Shown one piece after another: positions 17,557-27,020 of a stretch of DNA of 64,000 bases. The DNA comes from Terrirubrum flagellatum (GTDB taxonomy: Bacteria > Pseudomonadota > Alphaproteobacteria > Rhizobiales > Beijerinckiaceae). The stretch lies in NCBI RefSeq assembly GCF_022059845.1, contig NZ_CP091851.1, positions 3,968,001-4,032,000 of the forward strand. Reading direction: 5' to 3'. Made by a program: the position numbers and the translations under genes. Below the pieces are notes generated by a model. That model ran no database searches, was not told the origin of the DNA, and saw only the letters and a program-made list of their open reading frames with translations. The stretch's first letter is position 1. Each line of letters begins with the position of its first letter.

Positions 17557-18858
17557 CTATCCCCGCGCCGCGTTCGATCTGATCGCGACGGAACTCGCAT
17601 GCGCCCGCAACGATTCCGCCTCGCCAAGCGCGATCGCGGCCGGCGCCAGCGCGGCCAGCGACTCCGCCGTGCAGGCGAGCAGCGATGTGCGCTTCATGAA
17701 ATCGAGCACGTTGAGGCCCGAAGAGAAGCGCGCCGAACGCGCCGTGGGCAGCACATGGTTTGAGCCGCCGACATAATCGCCAATCGCTTCCGGCGTGTGA
17801 TGGCCGAGGAAGATCGCGCCGACATTGCGGATTTTCGCTGCGAGCGCTTCGGGATCGCGCGTCATGATTTCGAGATGCTCGGGCGCGAGGCGATCGGCCA
17901 GCGCGATCGCTTCATCGAGCGCGCCAATTGCGATGATCGCGCCGAAATCGCGCCAGCTTGCGCCGGCGATCTCGGCGCGCGGCAGCGCCGCAAGCTGCGC
18001 GGCGAGCGCGCCTTCCGTCCGCTGCGCTATCTCAGGCGAGGTCGTGATCAGGATCGATTGCGAGGCCGCATCATGTTCGGCCTGCGCGAGAAGATCAGCC
18101 GCGATCCAGTCGGGATTGGCGCTGTCGTCCGCGATGATCACCACTTCGGACGGCCCGGCGATCATGTCGATGCCGACCTGTCCGAACACGCGGCGCTTCG
18201 CAGCGGCCACGAACGCATTGCCGGGGCCGACAATCTTCGCGACGGGCCTGATCGTCGCGGTGCCATAGGCCAACGCCGCGACCGCCTGCGCGCCACCGAT
18301 GCGATAGATCTCGTCGACGCCAGCAAGATCGGCGGCGGCGAGCACCAACGGATTGAGTCTGCCGTCCGGCGATGGAACCACCATCGCGACGCGCGGAACG
18401 CCGGCGACCTTCGCCGGGATTGCATTCATCAGCACAGAGGAGGGATAGCTCGCGGTGCCGCCGGGAACGTAGAGGCCAACAGCCTCGATCGCGGTCCAGC
18501 GCCAACCGAGCGAAACGCCAAGCGCATCAGTGAAACGCTCATCGCGCGGCTTCTGTCTGACATGATAAGCTTCGATACGGTCGCGCGCGAAGCGCAGCGC
18601 GTCGAGTGTCTTCGCGTCACACGAGGCGACCGCCGCTGTGATCTCCTCACGCGAGATGCGCATCGTGGACGGCGTGAGCGACAGACGATCGAAGCGCTGC
18701 GTCGCGTCGATCACCGCCTGATCGCCGCGCGCGATCACATCCTCGATCAGTCCCCGCGCGGCCGCATCGACATCCTCGGAAACTTCGCGCTTCGCCGCCA
18801 GCAATTCGCGAAAGCGCGCTTCGAAATCCGCAGCGCGCGCGTCGAGACGAAGCGCCAT
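17557..18858 (-). CDS. hisD: Histidinol dehydrogenase
   Basis: The enzyme of 433 residues catalyses the last two steps of histidine biosynthesis, oxidising histidinol to histidine with two NAD and a zinc ion. Clear signatures are GLYVPGGTASYPSSVLMNA, VGPGNAFVAAAKR, DMIAGPSE and AEHDAASQ, which holds the catalytic Glu-His pair. LAPEHLEIM is the C-terminal zinc-ligand region. The ATG at 18858 gives the canonical start MALRLD; the extension to 18996 covers the neighbouring gene. It lies one base after DUF2948 and directly before UPF0262. No other his gene is in the window, as is common in this order. Confidence 0.97.
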   Translation of the reverse strand: MALRLDARAADFEARFRELLAAKREVSEDVDAAARGLIEDVIARGDQAVIDATQRFDRLSLTPSTMRISREEITAAVASCDAKTLDALRFARDRIEAYHVRQKPRDERFTDALGVSLGWRWTAIEAVGLYVPGGTASYPSSVLMNAIPAKVAGVPRVAMVVPSPDGRLNPLVLAAADLAGVDEIYRIGGAQAVAALAYGTATIRPVAKIVGPGNAFVAAAKRRVFGQVGIDMIAGPSEVVIIADDSANPDWIAADLLAQAEHDAASQSILITTSPEIAQRTEGALAAQLAALPRAEIAGASWRDFGAIIAIGALDEAIALADRLAPEHLEIMTRDPEALAAKIRNVGAIFLGHHTPEAIGDYVGGSNHVLPTARSARFSSGLNVLDFMKRTSLLACTAESLAALAPAAIALGEAESLRAHASSVAIRSNAARG

Positions 18859-18859
18859 G

Positions 18860-19243
18860 TCAGTCCTGGGACGCCGGAACGAGATCGCGCATGCTGGCGT
18901 CGATGCATTCGACGGAGAGACGCACCGCAGCGCCGCCGTCAAACAGCAATGTGACGAAGCCGGAAGGGGTCTCGCCCGCCTCGAAGCCGAGACCAATCAG
19001 CTTCAGAGGCGCCGCTTCGCCCTGCGGCATGCGCAGCCGCTGCGCCGCAGTGACGAAATTGAAATGCAGCCCGCAGGCGCGATCAGCGCCGCCGCCGACA
19101 TGATCACGCCGCTGGCAGACGAGCGCGAAGCGGCGCTCCTTGGGCTGCCACGCCATGTCGGACGCGATCAGCGCCGCATCCTGGAGATGGGCTGACATCA
19201 CACACAGATCTTCGGCGTCGAAAGCGAGAAGTTTCAGGTCCAT
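18860..19243 (-). CDS. DUF2948 family protein
   Basis: A small protein of 127 residues beginning MDLKLLAFDAEDLCVMSAHLQDA, the standard start of DUF2948. It has several beta-strand-like segments (RRFALVCQR, GLHFNFV, TLLFDGGAAVRLSVECI) and no membrane segment. Function is unknown. It heads the block with hisD, UPF0262 and the phosphatase, separated by single bases. The 67 bases before it to yifB hold no other gene. Confidence 0.87.
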   Translation of the reverse strand: MDLKLLAFDAEDLCVMSAHLQDAALIASDMAWQPKERRFALVCQRRDHVGGGADRACGLHFNFVTAAQRLRMPQGEAAPLKLIGLGFEAGETPSGFVTLLFDGGAAVRLSVECIDASMRDLVPASQD

Positions 19244-19310
19244 GGCGAGCGGCGTCTATCTCAAAGCCCCGTGTAACGGCGGCTCGCCCGGGAGGCAACG
19301 GAGGAGCCGG

Positions 19311-20828
19311 TCAGGCGGTGGCGCGATAGGCCAGAGCCTCGGCCAGATGCACGCGGCCGACCTTCTCCTCGCCATCGAGATCGGCCAGCGTCCGCGCCAC
19401 CTTGAGCACGCGATGATAGCCGCGCGCCGTGAGCTTCATGGTCTCGGCGGCGCTGCGCATGAGGGAAGCGCCGGAACTGTCCGGCTTCGCCACCTCCTCG
19501 ATCAGGGTCGGCGGGCAGGCTGCGTTGGTCGAGGCGCCGGAGAGGCCGGCCCTCTCATAGCGCGCGGCCTGTCGGATGCGGGCGGACGCGACCCGCTTCG
19601 CGGTTTCCACCGAGCCTTCCGCCGGGGCCGGGAGCACGAGATCGGCCGCCGTCACGGCGGGCACCTCGATCGAGAGATCGATGCGATCGAGCAAAGGGCC
19701 TGAAATCCTGGCCTGATATTGCGCCGCGCATTTGTCGTTCGGCGCGCGCTTGCAGGCGAAGCCGGGGTCCATCGCCTTGCCGCAACGGCAGGGATTCATC
19801 GCCGCCACAAGCTGAAACCGCGCGGGATAGGTGACGCGATGATTGGCGCGCGAAATCGCGACTTCGCCGGTCTCCAGCGGCTGGCGCAAGCTGTCGAGCA
19901 CCTGTGGCTGGAATTCCGGCAGCTCATCGAGAAACAGCACGCCGTGATGGGCGAGCGAGACCTCGCCGGGTTTCGCATGCAGCCCACCGCCGACCAGCGC
20001 CGCCATCGAGGCCGAATGATGGGGACTGCGAAAAGGCCTGCGATCGGTCAGCGCGCCGTCGGCGAGAGCGCCGGCGACCGACTGCACCATCGAGATTTCA
20101 AGCAGTTCGGCTGGATTGAGCGGCGGCAGAATGGAGGGAAGCCGCGCCGCCAGCATGGATTTTCCCGCGCCGGGCGGCCCGTTCATCAACAGATTATGCC
20201 CGCCGGCCGCGGCGATCTCGAGCGCGCGCTTGGCGCTCTCCTGCCCCTTCACATCACGTAGATCTGGGAGATCGGCGCCCGGCGCCATCATGCGCGGTTC
20301 GGGCCGGCCAAGCGCCTGCGTTCCCTTGAAATGATTGGCGAGCTGGATCAGCGAGCGCGGCGCCAGCACCTCGATGTCGCGCGAGGCCCAAGCGGCTTCC
20401 GGCCCGGTCGCCGCCGGACAGATCAGGCCGTGGCCGCGCCCGTTGGCGGCGATGGCGGCTGGCAGCACGCCGGCGACGGCGCTGATCGATCCATCGAGCG
20501 CGAGTTCCCCCAGCACGGTGTAGCCTGCGAGCGCGTCCGCCGGAATCGCGCCGATCGCAGCCATGACGCCGAGCGCGATCGGCAGATCGTAATGGCTGCC
20601 TTCCTTCGGCAGATCGGCCGGCGCGAGATTGACGGTGATGCGCTTGTTCGGAAGCGAGAGGCCTGACGCGATCAGCGCCGAGCGCACCCGCTCGCGGCTC
20701 TCGGCCACCGCCTTGTCGGCGAGGCCGACTACAATGAACAGCACCTTGCCGATCGACACCTGGACCTGGACGTCGACGGCGCGCGCCTCGATCCCTTCAA
20801 ACGCCACCGTCGAAACGCGCGTGACCAT
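19311..20828 (-). CDS. comM: YifB/ComM-family Mg-chelatase-like AAA+ ATPase
   Basis: An ATPase of 505 residues. The N-terminal domain (to about 170) resembles a Lon protease S5-like fold, the AAA+ core has Walker A GPPGAGKSM and FLDELPEF as Walker B, and the cysteine-bearing segment NPCRCG...GFAC is typical. The C-terminal region ends LARTLADLDGEEKV. In Vibrio and Haemophilus ComM is a hexameric helicase that promotes branch migration in natural transformation; the family is widespread outside competent species. The start at 20828 (MVTRVSTVAFEGIEA) is canonical, seven codons after the first in-frame start. Confidence 0.92.
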   Translation of the reverse strand: MVTRVSTVAFEGIEARAVDVQVQVSIGKVLFIVVGLADKAVAESRERVRSALIASGLSLPNKRITVNLAPADLPKEGSHYDLPIALGVMAAIGAIPADALAGYTVLGELALDGSISAVAGVLPAAIAANGRGHGLICPAATGPEAAWASRDIEVLAPRSLIQLANHFKGTQALGRPEPRMMAPGADLPDLRDVKGQESAKRALEIAAAGGHNLLMNGPPGAGKSMLAARLPSILPPLNPAELLEISMVQSVAGALADGALTDRRPFRSPHHSASMAALVGGGLHAKPGEVSLAHHGVLFLDELPEFQPQVLDSLRQPLETGEVAISRANHRVTYPARFQLVAAMNPCRCGKAMDPGFACKRAPNDKCAAQYQARISGPLLDRIDLSIEVPAVTAADLVLPAPAEGSVETAKRVASARIRQAARYERAGLSGASTNAACPPTLIEEVAKPDSSGASLMRSAAETMKLTARGYHRVLKVARTLADLDGEEKVGRVHLAEALAYRATA

Positions 20829-20956
20829 CGCCGAAGCCGCCCTGCCCAAGGGAAAGGTAGCGGGCGCTCCGGCGACGTCAAGAACAATTCATGAACATGC
20901 AATTTCTGGTCGCGGCCAAAACGCGCCGCGCGTCGACTTGTTTACGCCAGAATCTG

Positions 20957-20966
20957 ATGTATACAT
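20957..20966. promoter_or_regulatory. Palindrome before toxin-antitoxin operon
   Basis: ATGTATACAT is a perfect ten-base palindrome, 22 bases before the antitoxin ATG and in a locally AT-rich stretch. Antitoxins of this type usually autorepress through such a site, so it is a likely operator overlapping the promoter. Confidence 0.5.
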
Positions 20967-20988
20967 TTACAGCCTGAAAGGCTTCATC

Positions 20989-21315
20989 ATGGCTAGCTCT
21001 GTTCTCTCCGTGCGTGTGTCGGACAAGCTGAAAGATCAGCTTGAATTTCTCAGCAACGCAACAAAGCGTTCCAAGGCTTATCTCGCCGCTGAAGCGCTCG
21101 AACAGTATGTGGCGCGCAACGCCTGGAAGGCGAAGGAACTTCAGGCGGCCATTGAGGAAGCGGACAAAGGTGTCTTCATCTCGCATGACGCGATAATCGA
21201 ATGGGTCGATTCTCTTGGAACCGAACACGAACTCGCGCCGCCAGAACCGGACACGTTCCGCAAGCCAGCAATCTCTAAAGATCGTATGGTTGCGGGCGGC
21301 AAAACGCGATCTTGA
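20989..21315 (+). CDS. RelB/CopG-type antitoxin with ribbon-helix-helix N-terminus
   Basis: A protein of 108 residues. The first 45 residues, SVLSVRVSDKLKDQLEFLS...RSKAYLAAEALEQYV, look like a ribbon-helix-helix DNA-binding domain; the rest is charged and would wrap the toxin. The ATG at 20989 follows the AT-rich operator region. The gene overlaps the ParE-type toxin gene by at least 38 bases. The tail DTFRKPAISKDRMVAGGKTRS is longer than in many partners and lies in the overlap. It should neutralise the toxin and repress the pair. Confidence 0.83.
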   Translation: MASSVLSVRVSDKLKDQLEFLSNATKRSKAYLAAEALEQYVARNAWKAKELQAAIEEADKGVFISHDAIIEWVDSLGTEHELAPPEPDTFRKPAISKDRMVAGGKTRS

Positions 21316-21565
21316 GTCAATCGCCGCTTACCTGAAAAAGGTCGCGAGCAAATCCGTCTCCGACCGCGTGCTCAAACGCATTGCTCACAGCGCGTCGCTA
21401 CTGCGAGATAAACCCTTTATTGGCAGAGCGTCGGAAAGCACTAACGGCGTGCATGAACTCCAGGTGCCGCAACTTCCCTACCTGCTCCCCTATCGCGTGA
21501 ATGAGGGGCAAATAGAAATCCTGCGCGTCTTTCACGAAGCGCAGGATCGGCCTGAATCGTGGTGA
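21215..21565 (+). CDS. ParE/RelE-superfamily toxin (start uncertain)
   Basis: The toxin core LKIVWLRAAKRDLESIAAYLKKVASKSVSDRVLKRI..LLRDKPFIGR...ELQVPQLPYLLPYRV has the conserved ParE layout: a start strand, two helices and strands ending in EILRVFHEAQDRPESW. ParE toxins act on DNA gyrase; RelE relatives cut mRNA. The core begins around 21275-21278 and no ATG or GTG lies there in frame. The only nearby candidate is a TTG at 21215, giving a 20-residue extension before the core and a 101-base overlap with the antitoxin. Expression may rely on translational coupling, or the start may be decayed. Confidence 0.78.
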   Translation: MEPNTNSRRQNRTRSASQQSLKIVWLRAAKRDLESIAAYLKKVASKSVSDRVLKRIAHSASLLRDKPFIGRASESTNGVHELQVPQLPYLLPYRVNEGQIEILRVFHEAQDRPESW

Positions 21566-21578
21566 AGGCGTAGCCGCC

Positions 21579-23861
21579 TCACCCGCCGACGTTGAAGGCT
21601 GCGAGCGCCGCCATGTTGACGAGGTCGGAATCCTTCGCACCGAGCGGCACCACCTGCACGGCGCGGTCGAGGCCGACGATGATCGGCCCGATCACCGTCG
21701 CGCCGCCGAGCTCCTGCAAGAGCTTCGTCGAGATCGACGCGGAGTGAAACGCCGGCATGATGAGCACATTCGCCGGACCCGTCAGACGACAGAACGGATA
21801 TTGCGCCATCAGCTCGCGATTGAGCGCGACGTCGGCCGCCATGTCGCCATCATACTCGAAATCGACGCGCATCGAATCGAGAATGCGCACCGCTTCCTTG
21901 ACCTTCTCCGAGCGCTCGCCCGGGGGATGACCGAAGGTCGAGAAGGCGAGCAGGCCGACGCGCGGATCATAACCCAGGCGCCGCGCGACGCCGGCGGCTT
22001 CAATCGCGATCTCGGCGATCTCTTTCGCCTCCGGCATTTCCGTGATCGCGGTGTCCGCGACCAGCACATTGCGGCCGCGCGCCAGCACCAGCGAGCAGCC
22101 GATGACGCGATGGCCGGGCTTGGCGTCGATCACGCGCCTCACCTCTTCGAGCGCGACGGAATAATTGCGCGTCGCGCCCGTCACCATGCCGTCGGCGTCG
22201 CCGAGCGCCACCATCGCTGCGGCGAAGGTGTTGCGGTCCTGATTGATCATGCGCTGGCAGTCGCGGAAGAGATAGCCGTGACGCTGCAGCCGTTCATAGA
22301 GGAACTGCGCATAGATGCTGTTGCGCTTCGAGAGCCGCGCATTGTGAATCTCAAGGCCCTTGATGCCGAGATCAACGCCGTTCGCCGCGGCCATCTCCCT
22401 GATGCGCTCGTCGCGACCGACAAGGATCGCGGTGCCCATGCCCTGATTGACGAAGGAGAGGGCGGCGCGCACCACCTGCTCTTCCTCGCCCTCCGCGAAC
22501 ACGATGCGCTTGGGATAGCGACGCACGCGCTCGATGATGCGATTGAGCGCGCCGGCGATCGGATCGCGCCGCGCCGAGAGATGCGCCTTATAGGCGGCCA
22601 TATCCGCGATTGGCGCCTGCGCGACGCCCGTCTCCATGGCGGCCTTGGCCACAGCGCATGGAACCGTCGAAATCAAGCGCGGGTCGAACGGCACGGGAAT
22701 GATGTAGTCGCGGCCGAAGCGTGGGCGCGCGCCCTGATAGGCGGCGGCGACTTCGTCCGGCACATCCTCCTGCGCGAGCTTCGCCAGCGCGCGCGCCGCA
22801 GCGACCTTCATCTCCATGTTGATCGCGGTCGCTCGCACGTCGAGCGCGCCGCGGAAGAGATAGGGAAAGCCCAGAACGTTGTTGACCTGGTTGGGATAGT
22901 CGGAACGTCCCGTCGCGACGATGGCGTCGTCGCGCACGGTCGCGACTTCTTCCGGCGTGATTTCAGGATCGGGATTGGCCATGGCGAAGACGATCGGGTC
23001 CTTCGCCATCGATTTGATCATCTCGGCGTTGAACGCGCCTTTCGCGGAAAGGCCAAACGCGATGTCGGCGCCTTTCAGCGCTTCGGCGAGCGTGCGTTTA
23101 GACGTCTTCACCGCATGCGCCGATTTCCACTGGTTCATGCCCTCAGTGCGGCCTTCGTAGATCACGCCTTTGGTGTCGACGAGGGTAAGATTCTCAGGTC
23201 GAAAGCCGATGGCGCGCAAGAGATCGAGACAGGCGATGCCAGCCGCGCCGGCGCCGTTGCAGACGAGAGTCGTCGTCTCCGGCTTGCGGCCCGTGAGTTC
23301 GAGCGCGTTCATGATGCCGGCGGCGGCGATGATCGCGGTGCCATGCTGGTCGTCATGGAAGACGGGAATATCGAGAAGCTCCTTCAGCCGCTCCTCGATG
23401 ATGAAACATTCCGGCGCCTTGATATCTTCGAGATTGATGCCGCCGAATCCCTTGCCGAGATAGCGCACGCAATTGATGAAGGCGTCCGGATCTTCGGTGT
23501 CGACTTCGAGATCGATCGAATCGATGTCGGCGAAGCGCTTGAAGAGAACCGACTTGCCTTCCATCACCGGCTTCGCCGCCAACGCGCCGCGATTGCCGAG
23601 GCCGAGAATCGCCGTGCCATTGGTGATGACGGCGACCATGTTGCCCTTGGTCGTGTAGTCGAACGCCTTCAGCGGATCGTCGGCAATGGCGAGCACAGGA
23701 ACGGCGACGCCGGGCGAATAGGCGAGCGAGAGATCGCGCTGCGTCGCCATCGGCTTGGTGGCGACCACTTCGAGCTTGCCGGGCCGACCCCGCGAATGAA
23801 AGTCGAGCGCTTCCTGGTCCGTGAAGGTCGGGCGCGTGCGACCCTTCGATTGTTCTGACAT
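21579..23861 (-). CDS. maeB: NADP-dependent malic enzyme with phosphotransacetylase-like domain
   Basis: A protein of 760 residues that decarboxylates malate to pyruvate with NADP. The malic enzyme part covers about residues 1-430: the region [15 protein letters not shown], the conserved lysine segment [32 protein letters not shown] and the nucleotide site GAGAAGIAC. The C-terminal 320 residues resemble phosphotransacetylase ([24 protein letters not shown]) and serve in regulation in MaeB enzymes rather than as acetyl transfer. It fits gluconeogenesis with pckA in the window. Two strong palindromes precede it at 23883-23996. It ends 14 bases from the toxin gene on the other strand. Confidence 0.96.
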   Translation of the reverse strand: MSEQSKGRTRPTFTDQEALDFHSRGRPGKLEVVATKPMATQRDLSLAYSPGVAVPVLAIADDPLKAFDYTTKGNMVAVITNGTAILGLGNRGALAAKPVMEGKSVLFKRFADIDSIDLEVDTEDPDAFINCVRYLGKGFGGINLEDIKAPECFIIEERLKELLDIPVFHDDQHGTAIIAAAGIMNALELTGRKPETTTLVCNGAGAAGIACLDLLRAIGFRPENLTLVDTKGVIYEGRTEGMNQWKSAHAVKTSKRTLAEALKGADIAFGLSAKGAFNAEMIKSMAKDPIVFAMANPDPEITPEEVATVRDDAIVATGRSDYPNQVNNVLGFPYLFRGALDVRATAINMEMKVAAARALAKLAQEDVPDEVAAAYQGARPRFGRDYIIPVPFDPRLISTVPCAVAKAAMETGVAQAPIADMAAYKAHLSARRDPIAGALNRIIERVRRYPKRIVFAEGEEEQVVRAALSFVNQGMGTAILVGRDERIREMAAANGVDLGIKGLEIHNARLSKRNSIYAQFLYERLQRHGYLFRDCQRMINQDRNTFAAAMVALGDADGMVTGATRNYSVALEEVRRVIDAKPGHRVIGCSLVLARGRNVLVADTAITEMPEAKEIAEIAIEAAGVARRLGYDPRVGLLAFSTFGHPPGERSEKVKEAVRILDSMRVDFEYDGDMAADVALNRELMAQYPFCRLTGPANVLIMPAFHSASISTKLLQELGGATVIGPIIVGLDRAVQVVPLGAKDSDLVNMAALAAFNVGG

Positions 23862-23882
23862 TTCTTATGTTTCCACCCCTAA

Positions 23883-23930
23883 GATCACGATGACCTTGGA
23901 TGTTGTCCATCCAAGGTCATGAACGTGATC
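23883..23930. repeat. 48-bp palindrome before maeB
   Basis: Arms of 20 and 23 bases, GATCACGATGACCTTGGATG and its partner ending ACGTGATC, pair around a short TTGTC loop with a three-base bulge. It would form a long hairpin in the maeB leader or a cruciform. It is directly followed by a second palindrome. Confidence 0.65.
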
Positions 23931-23943
23931 GATTCTTTGACCT

Positions 23944-23996
23944 TGGAGCGGGATTGACGCGAAAAACCGGCTTCCACTTTTTCGCATCCCGCTCCA
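23944..23996. repeat. 53-bp palindromic intergenic repeat
   Basis: The outer arms TGGAGCGGGAT and ATCCCGCTCCA are exact complements, and the inner arms GCGAAAAA and TTTTTCGC also pair. This layout (GGAGCGGGAT...GCGAAAAACCGG...TTTTTCGCATCCCGCTCC) matches a repeat I know as common between genes in Hyphomicrobiales. It lies between divergent maeB and mutS. The remaining bases to 24116 show no other feature. Confidence 0.65.
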
Positions 23997-24116
23997 GGGC
24001 GCGCACATTAGGGACCCGGCCCATGTCGCTCAAGGCTTGAATCTGGTGAATTGGCAGGCGCCTGACGCAGGGCGGGGGCTGTCACGCCGCAAGCCATGCT
24101 CTAGGGTCCGGCCCGC

Positions 24117-26828
24117 ATGCTGAAACGAACCGCCGAGGACGAGAACGGAGCGGGCGCGGCCGAAAAGGTCACGCCCATGATGGCGCAATATCTGGAGATC
24201 AAGGCCGCCAATCCGGACTGCCTCCTGTTCTACCGGATGGGCGATTTCTACGAGCTGTTCTTCGAGGACGCCGAGATCGCCTCGCGCGCGCTCGGCATCG
24301 TTCTGACCAAGCGCGGCAAGCATCGCGGCGAAGACATCCGGATGTGCGGCGTGCCCGTCGAGCGCGCCAACGACTATCTCCAGCGGCTGATCGGCCTCGG
24401 CCATCGCGTCGCGGTCTGCGAGCAGATCGAGGACCCGGCGGAAGCGAAGAAGCGCGGCTCGAAATCGGTGGTGCGCCGCGACGTGGTGCGGCTCGTGACA
24501 CCGGGCACCGTGACCGAGGAGGCGCTGCTCGATCCGTCACGCGCGAGCCTGCTCGTCGCGGTGGCGCGCACGCGCGCCGGCGAAAATCTCTGGAGCTATG
24601 GCCTCGCCGCCGTCGACATCACCACCGGCGCCTTTTCGCTGAGCGAGACGCAGCAGGCCGGCCTCGGCGCCGAACTCGCACGGCTCGACGCCAAGGAAAT
24701 CGTCGTCCCGGATTCGATCTTCGATGACCCCGAACTGAAGGCGCTGTGGCGCGAGATTCGCGCCTCTGTGACGCCGATCCCGCGTGAGGGATTCGATGGC
24801 GCATCGGCCGAAAGGCGGCTGCTCGATTTCTATGGCGTCTCCACGCTCGACGGCTTCGGCCGCTTCTCCCGCGCGCAGATCGCCGCAGCCGCGGCTGCGA
24901 TCGTCTATGTCGAGCGCACGCAGAAAGCTGCGCGGCCGGCGCTGTCGCCGCCGGGCGAATCCAGCGCCGAAAATGTGCTGCGCATCGACGCGGCGACGCG
25001 CGCCAATCTCGAACTCACGCGCACGCTGTCTGGTCAGCGCGAAGGTTCGCTGCTGGCCGCGATCGACCGCACGCTGACGCCGGGGGGCGGCCGTCTCATC
25101 GCCGAGCGACTCGCGGGCCCACTCACTGATCTCGCGCTTATCCATGCGCGCCAGGATTCGATCACCTTCTTCGTTGGCGATGCAAATTTGCGCGAGGAGA
25201 CGCGGCGAAGATTGAAGGCGGCGCCAGACGGCGCGCGCGCCTTGTCCCGCATCGCGCTCGACCGCGGCGGCCCGCGCGATCTCGCCGCCATCCGCGACAT
25301 GGTCGATGCGGCGCGCGACCTCGCCGACATCCTGTCGGACCGCATCGAGATTCCCGCTGAGATCAAGGCGGCCGCTAATGATCTGCGCGCACTTGACCCT
25401 GACATGGCCGGGCGGCTCGCCGCAGCGCTGCGCGATGAGCTGCCGCTGATGAAGCGCGATGGCGGCTTCGTGCGCGAAGGTTTCGAGCCGGCGCTCGATG
25501 AATTGCGCGATCTGCGCGACGAGAGTCGCCGCGTCATCGCCGCTTTGCAGGCGCGCCTCGCTGAGGAGACCGGCGTGCGCCAGTTGCGCATCAAGCATAA
25601 TAATTTTCTCGGCTATTTCATCGAGGTTCCGCAAGCCGCCGGCGAGCAGTTCGCGCGGCCGCCGCTCAATGCGACCTTCATTCATCGCCAGACAATGCAG
25701 GGCGCGATGCGCTTCTCGACGACGGAGCTTGGCGAGCTCGAACAGAAGATCGCTTCAGCCGCCGATCGCGCCCTGTCGCTCGAACTCTCGATCTTCGGCG
25801 ATCTCGCGAACATGGTTCTGCGCGAGGGCGACGCGATCAAGCGCGCAGCGCAGGCGCTCTGCGCGATCGATGTCGCCGCCGCGCTCGCTCATCTCGCCGA
25901 TGATCTCGGCTGGACGCGGCCGCTCGTCGATGACAGCCGCGCCTTCGCGATCGCGGGCGGACGGCACCCGGTCGTCGAAGCCGCATTGCGCAAGGACGGC
26001 GAACCCTTCGTCGCCAATGATTCCGATTTGTCCTCGCCTTCAGGCGCTGATGGCGGCCGCATCCTGCTCGTCACCGGCCCGAACATGGCGGGTAAATCGA
26101 CTTATCTCCGGCAGAACGCGCTGATCGCGGTGCTGGCGCAGATGGGCGCCTATGTCCCGGCGCGCGACGCGCGTCTCGGGGTGGTCGATCGGCTGTTCAG
26201 TCGTGTCGGCGCGGCCGATGATCTCGCGCGCGGGCGTTCGACCTTCATGGTCGAGATGATCGAGACGGCCGCCATCCTCAATCAGGCGACGGGCCGCTCG
26301 CTCGTCATCCTCGATGAAATCGGCCGCGGCACCGCGACTTTCGACGGCCTCTCCATCGCATGGGCGACGATCGAACATCTGCATGAGATCAATCGCTGCC
26401 GCGCTCTGTTCGCGACGCATTTTCATGAGCTGACGCAGCTTGCGAAGAAACTGCCGCGCATCGCCAACGCAACGATGCGCGTGACCGAATTCGAAGGCGA
26501 CGTGGTGTTCCTGCATGAGGTGACGTCGGGCGCGGCCGACCGCTCCTACGGCATTCAGGTGGCGAAGCTGGCGGGGCTGCCGGCGAGCGTGGTCGAGCGC
26601 GCGCGCACCTTGTTGTCGGAGCTCGAAGCGACCGAGCGCGCGCGGCCGGTAAAGGATCTCATTGACGATCTGCCGCTATTCGCAGCGCAGGTCCGGCAGG
26701 TAGCGCCCGCGACGCCGGAGAAAAAGGACGAATTGCGCGAGGCGCTCACCGACGTTCATCCCGACGAGATGACGCCGCGCGAGGCGCTGGAGGCGCTGTA
26801 TAAATTGAAGGGGTTGGCGGCGAAGTAA
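24117..26828 (+). CDS. mutS: DNA mismatch repair protein MutS
   Basis: A protein of 903 residues that recognises mismatches and small loops and recruits MutL. The N-terminal mismatch-binding motif [15 protein letters not shown] holds the Phe-x-Glu that stacks on the mispair. The connector, clamp and ATPase domains follow; Walker A is GPNMAGKST, Walker [18 protein letters not shown], and FATHFHELT is present. The length and the C-terminal helix-turn-helix part (about 800-903) are normal. The ATG at 24117 precedes the first conserved block by about 40 residues. Divergent from maeB. Confidence 0.97.
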   Translation: MLKRTAEDENGAGAAEKVTPMMAQYLEIKAANPDCLLFYRMGDFYELFFEDAEIASRALGIVLTKRGKHRGEDIRMCGVPVERANDYLQRLIGLGHRVAVCEQIEDPAEAKKRGSKSVVRRDVVRLVTPGTVTEEALLDPSRASLLVAVARTRAGENLWSYGLAAVDITTGAFSLSETQQAGLGAELARLDAKEIVVPDSIFDDPELKALWREIRASVTPIPREGFDGASAERRLLDFYGVSTLDGFGRFSRAQIAAAAAAIVYVERTQKAARPALSPPGESSAENVLRIDAATRANLELTRTLSGQREGSLLAAIDRTLTPGGGRLIAERLAGPLTDLALIHARQDSITFFVGDANLREETRRRLKAAPDGARALSRIALDRGGPRDLAAIRDMVDAARDLADILSDRIEIPAEIKAAANDLRALDPDMAGRLAAALRDELPLMKRDGGFVREGFEPALDELRDLRDESRRVIAALQARLAEETGVRQLRIKHNNFLGYFIEVPQAAGEQFARPPLNATFIHRQTMQGAMRFSTTELGELEQKIASAADRALSLELSIFGDLANMVLREGDAIKRAAQALCAIDVAAALAHLADDLGWTRPLVDDSRAFAIAGGRHPVVEAALRKDGEPFVANDSDLSSPSGADGGRILLVTGPNMAGKSTYLRQNALIAVLAQMGAYVPARDARLGVVDRLFSRVGAADDLARGRSTFMVEMIETAAILNQATGRSLVILDEIGRGTATFDGLSIAWATIEHLHEINRCRALFATHFHELTQLAKKLPRIANATMRVTEFEGDVVFLHEVTSGAADRSYGIQVAKLAGLPASVVERARTLLSELEATERARPVKDLIDDLPLFAAQVRQVAPATPEKKDELREALTDVHPDEMTPREALEALYKLKGLAAK

Positions 26829-26832
26829 GCGC

Positions 26833-27014
26833 GTCATCCCGGGCGCGCTGCAACGCAAGGCGTTGCTGCGCAAACCCGGGATCTTTCGCGGGATGAGCCT
26901 CTATCGGCTTGAGGTCCCGGGTCTGCATCGCATCACCATAGGCTGCCTCTGGCGACCGTCTTCGACGCCAACGCATTCGCGTCGGCTATGGCGCTGCGAT
27001 GCGCCCGGGATGAC
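26833..27014. repeat. Intergenic inverted-repeat element
   Basis: The ends GTCATCCCGGGCGC (26833-26846) and GCGCCCGGGATGAC (27001-27014) are perfect 14-base complements. Inside are further CCCGGG stems and the segments TGCAACGCAAGGCGTTGCTGCG and GACGCCAACGCATTCGCGTCGG, which fold on themselves. It fills the gap between convergent mutS and the FAD oxidoreductase and resembles intergenic repeats of this order. No gene was found in it. Confidence 0.65.
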
Positions 27015-27020
27015 GTCTCT

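Noticed and set aside
21744-23858. A 704-residue open frame antisense to maeB
   Set aside because: The opposite strand encodes a clear malic enzyme; such long antisense frames are common in GC-rich genomes and the translation has no recognisable domain.
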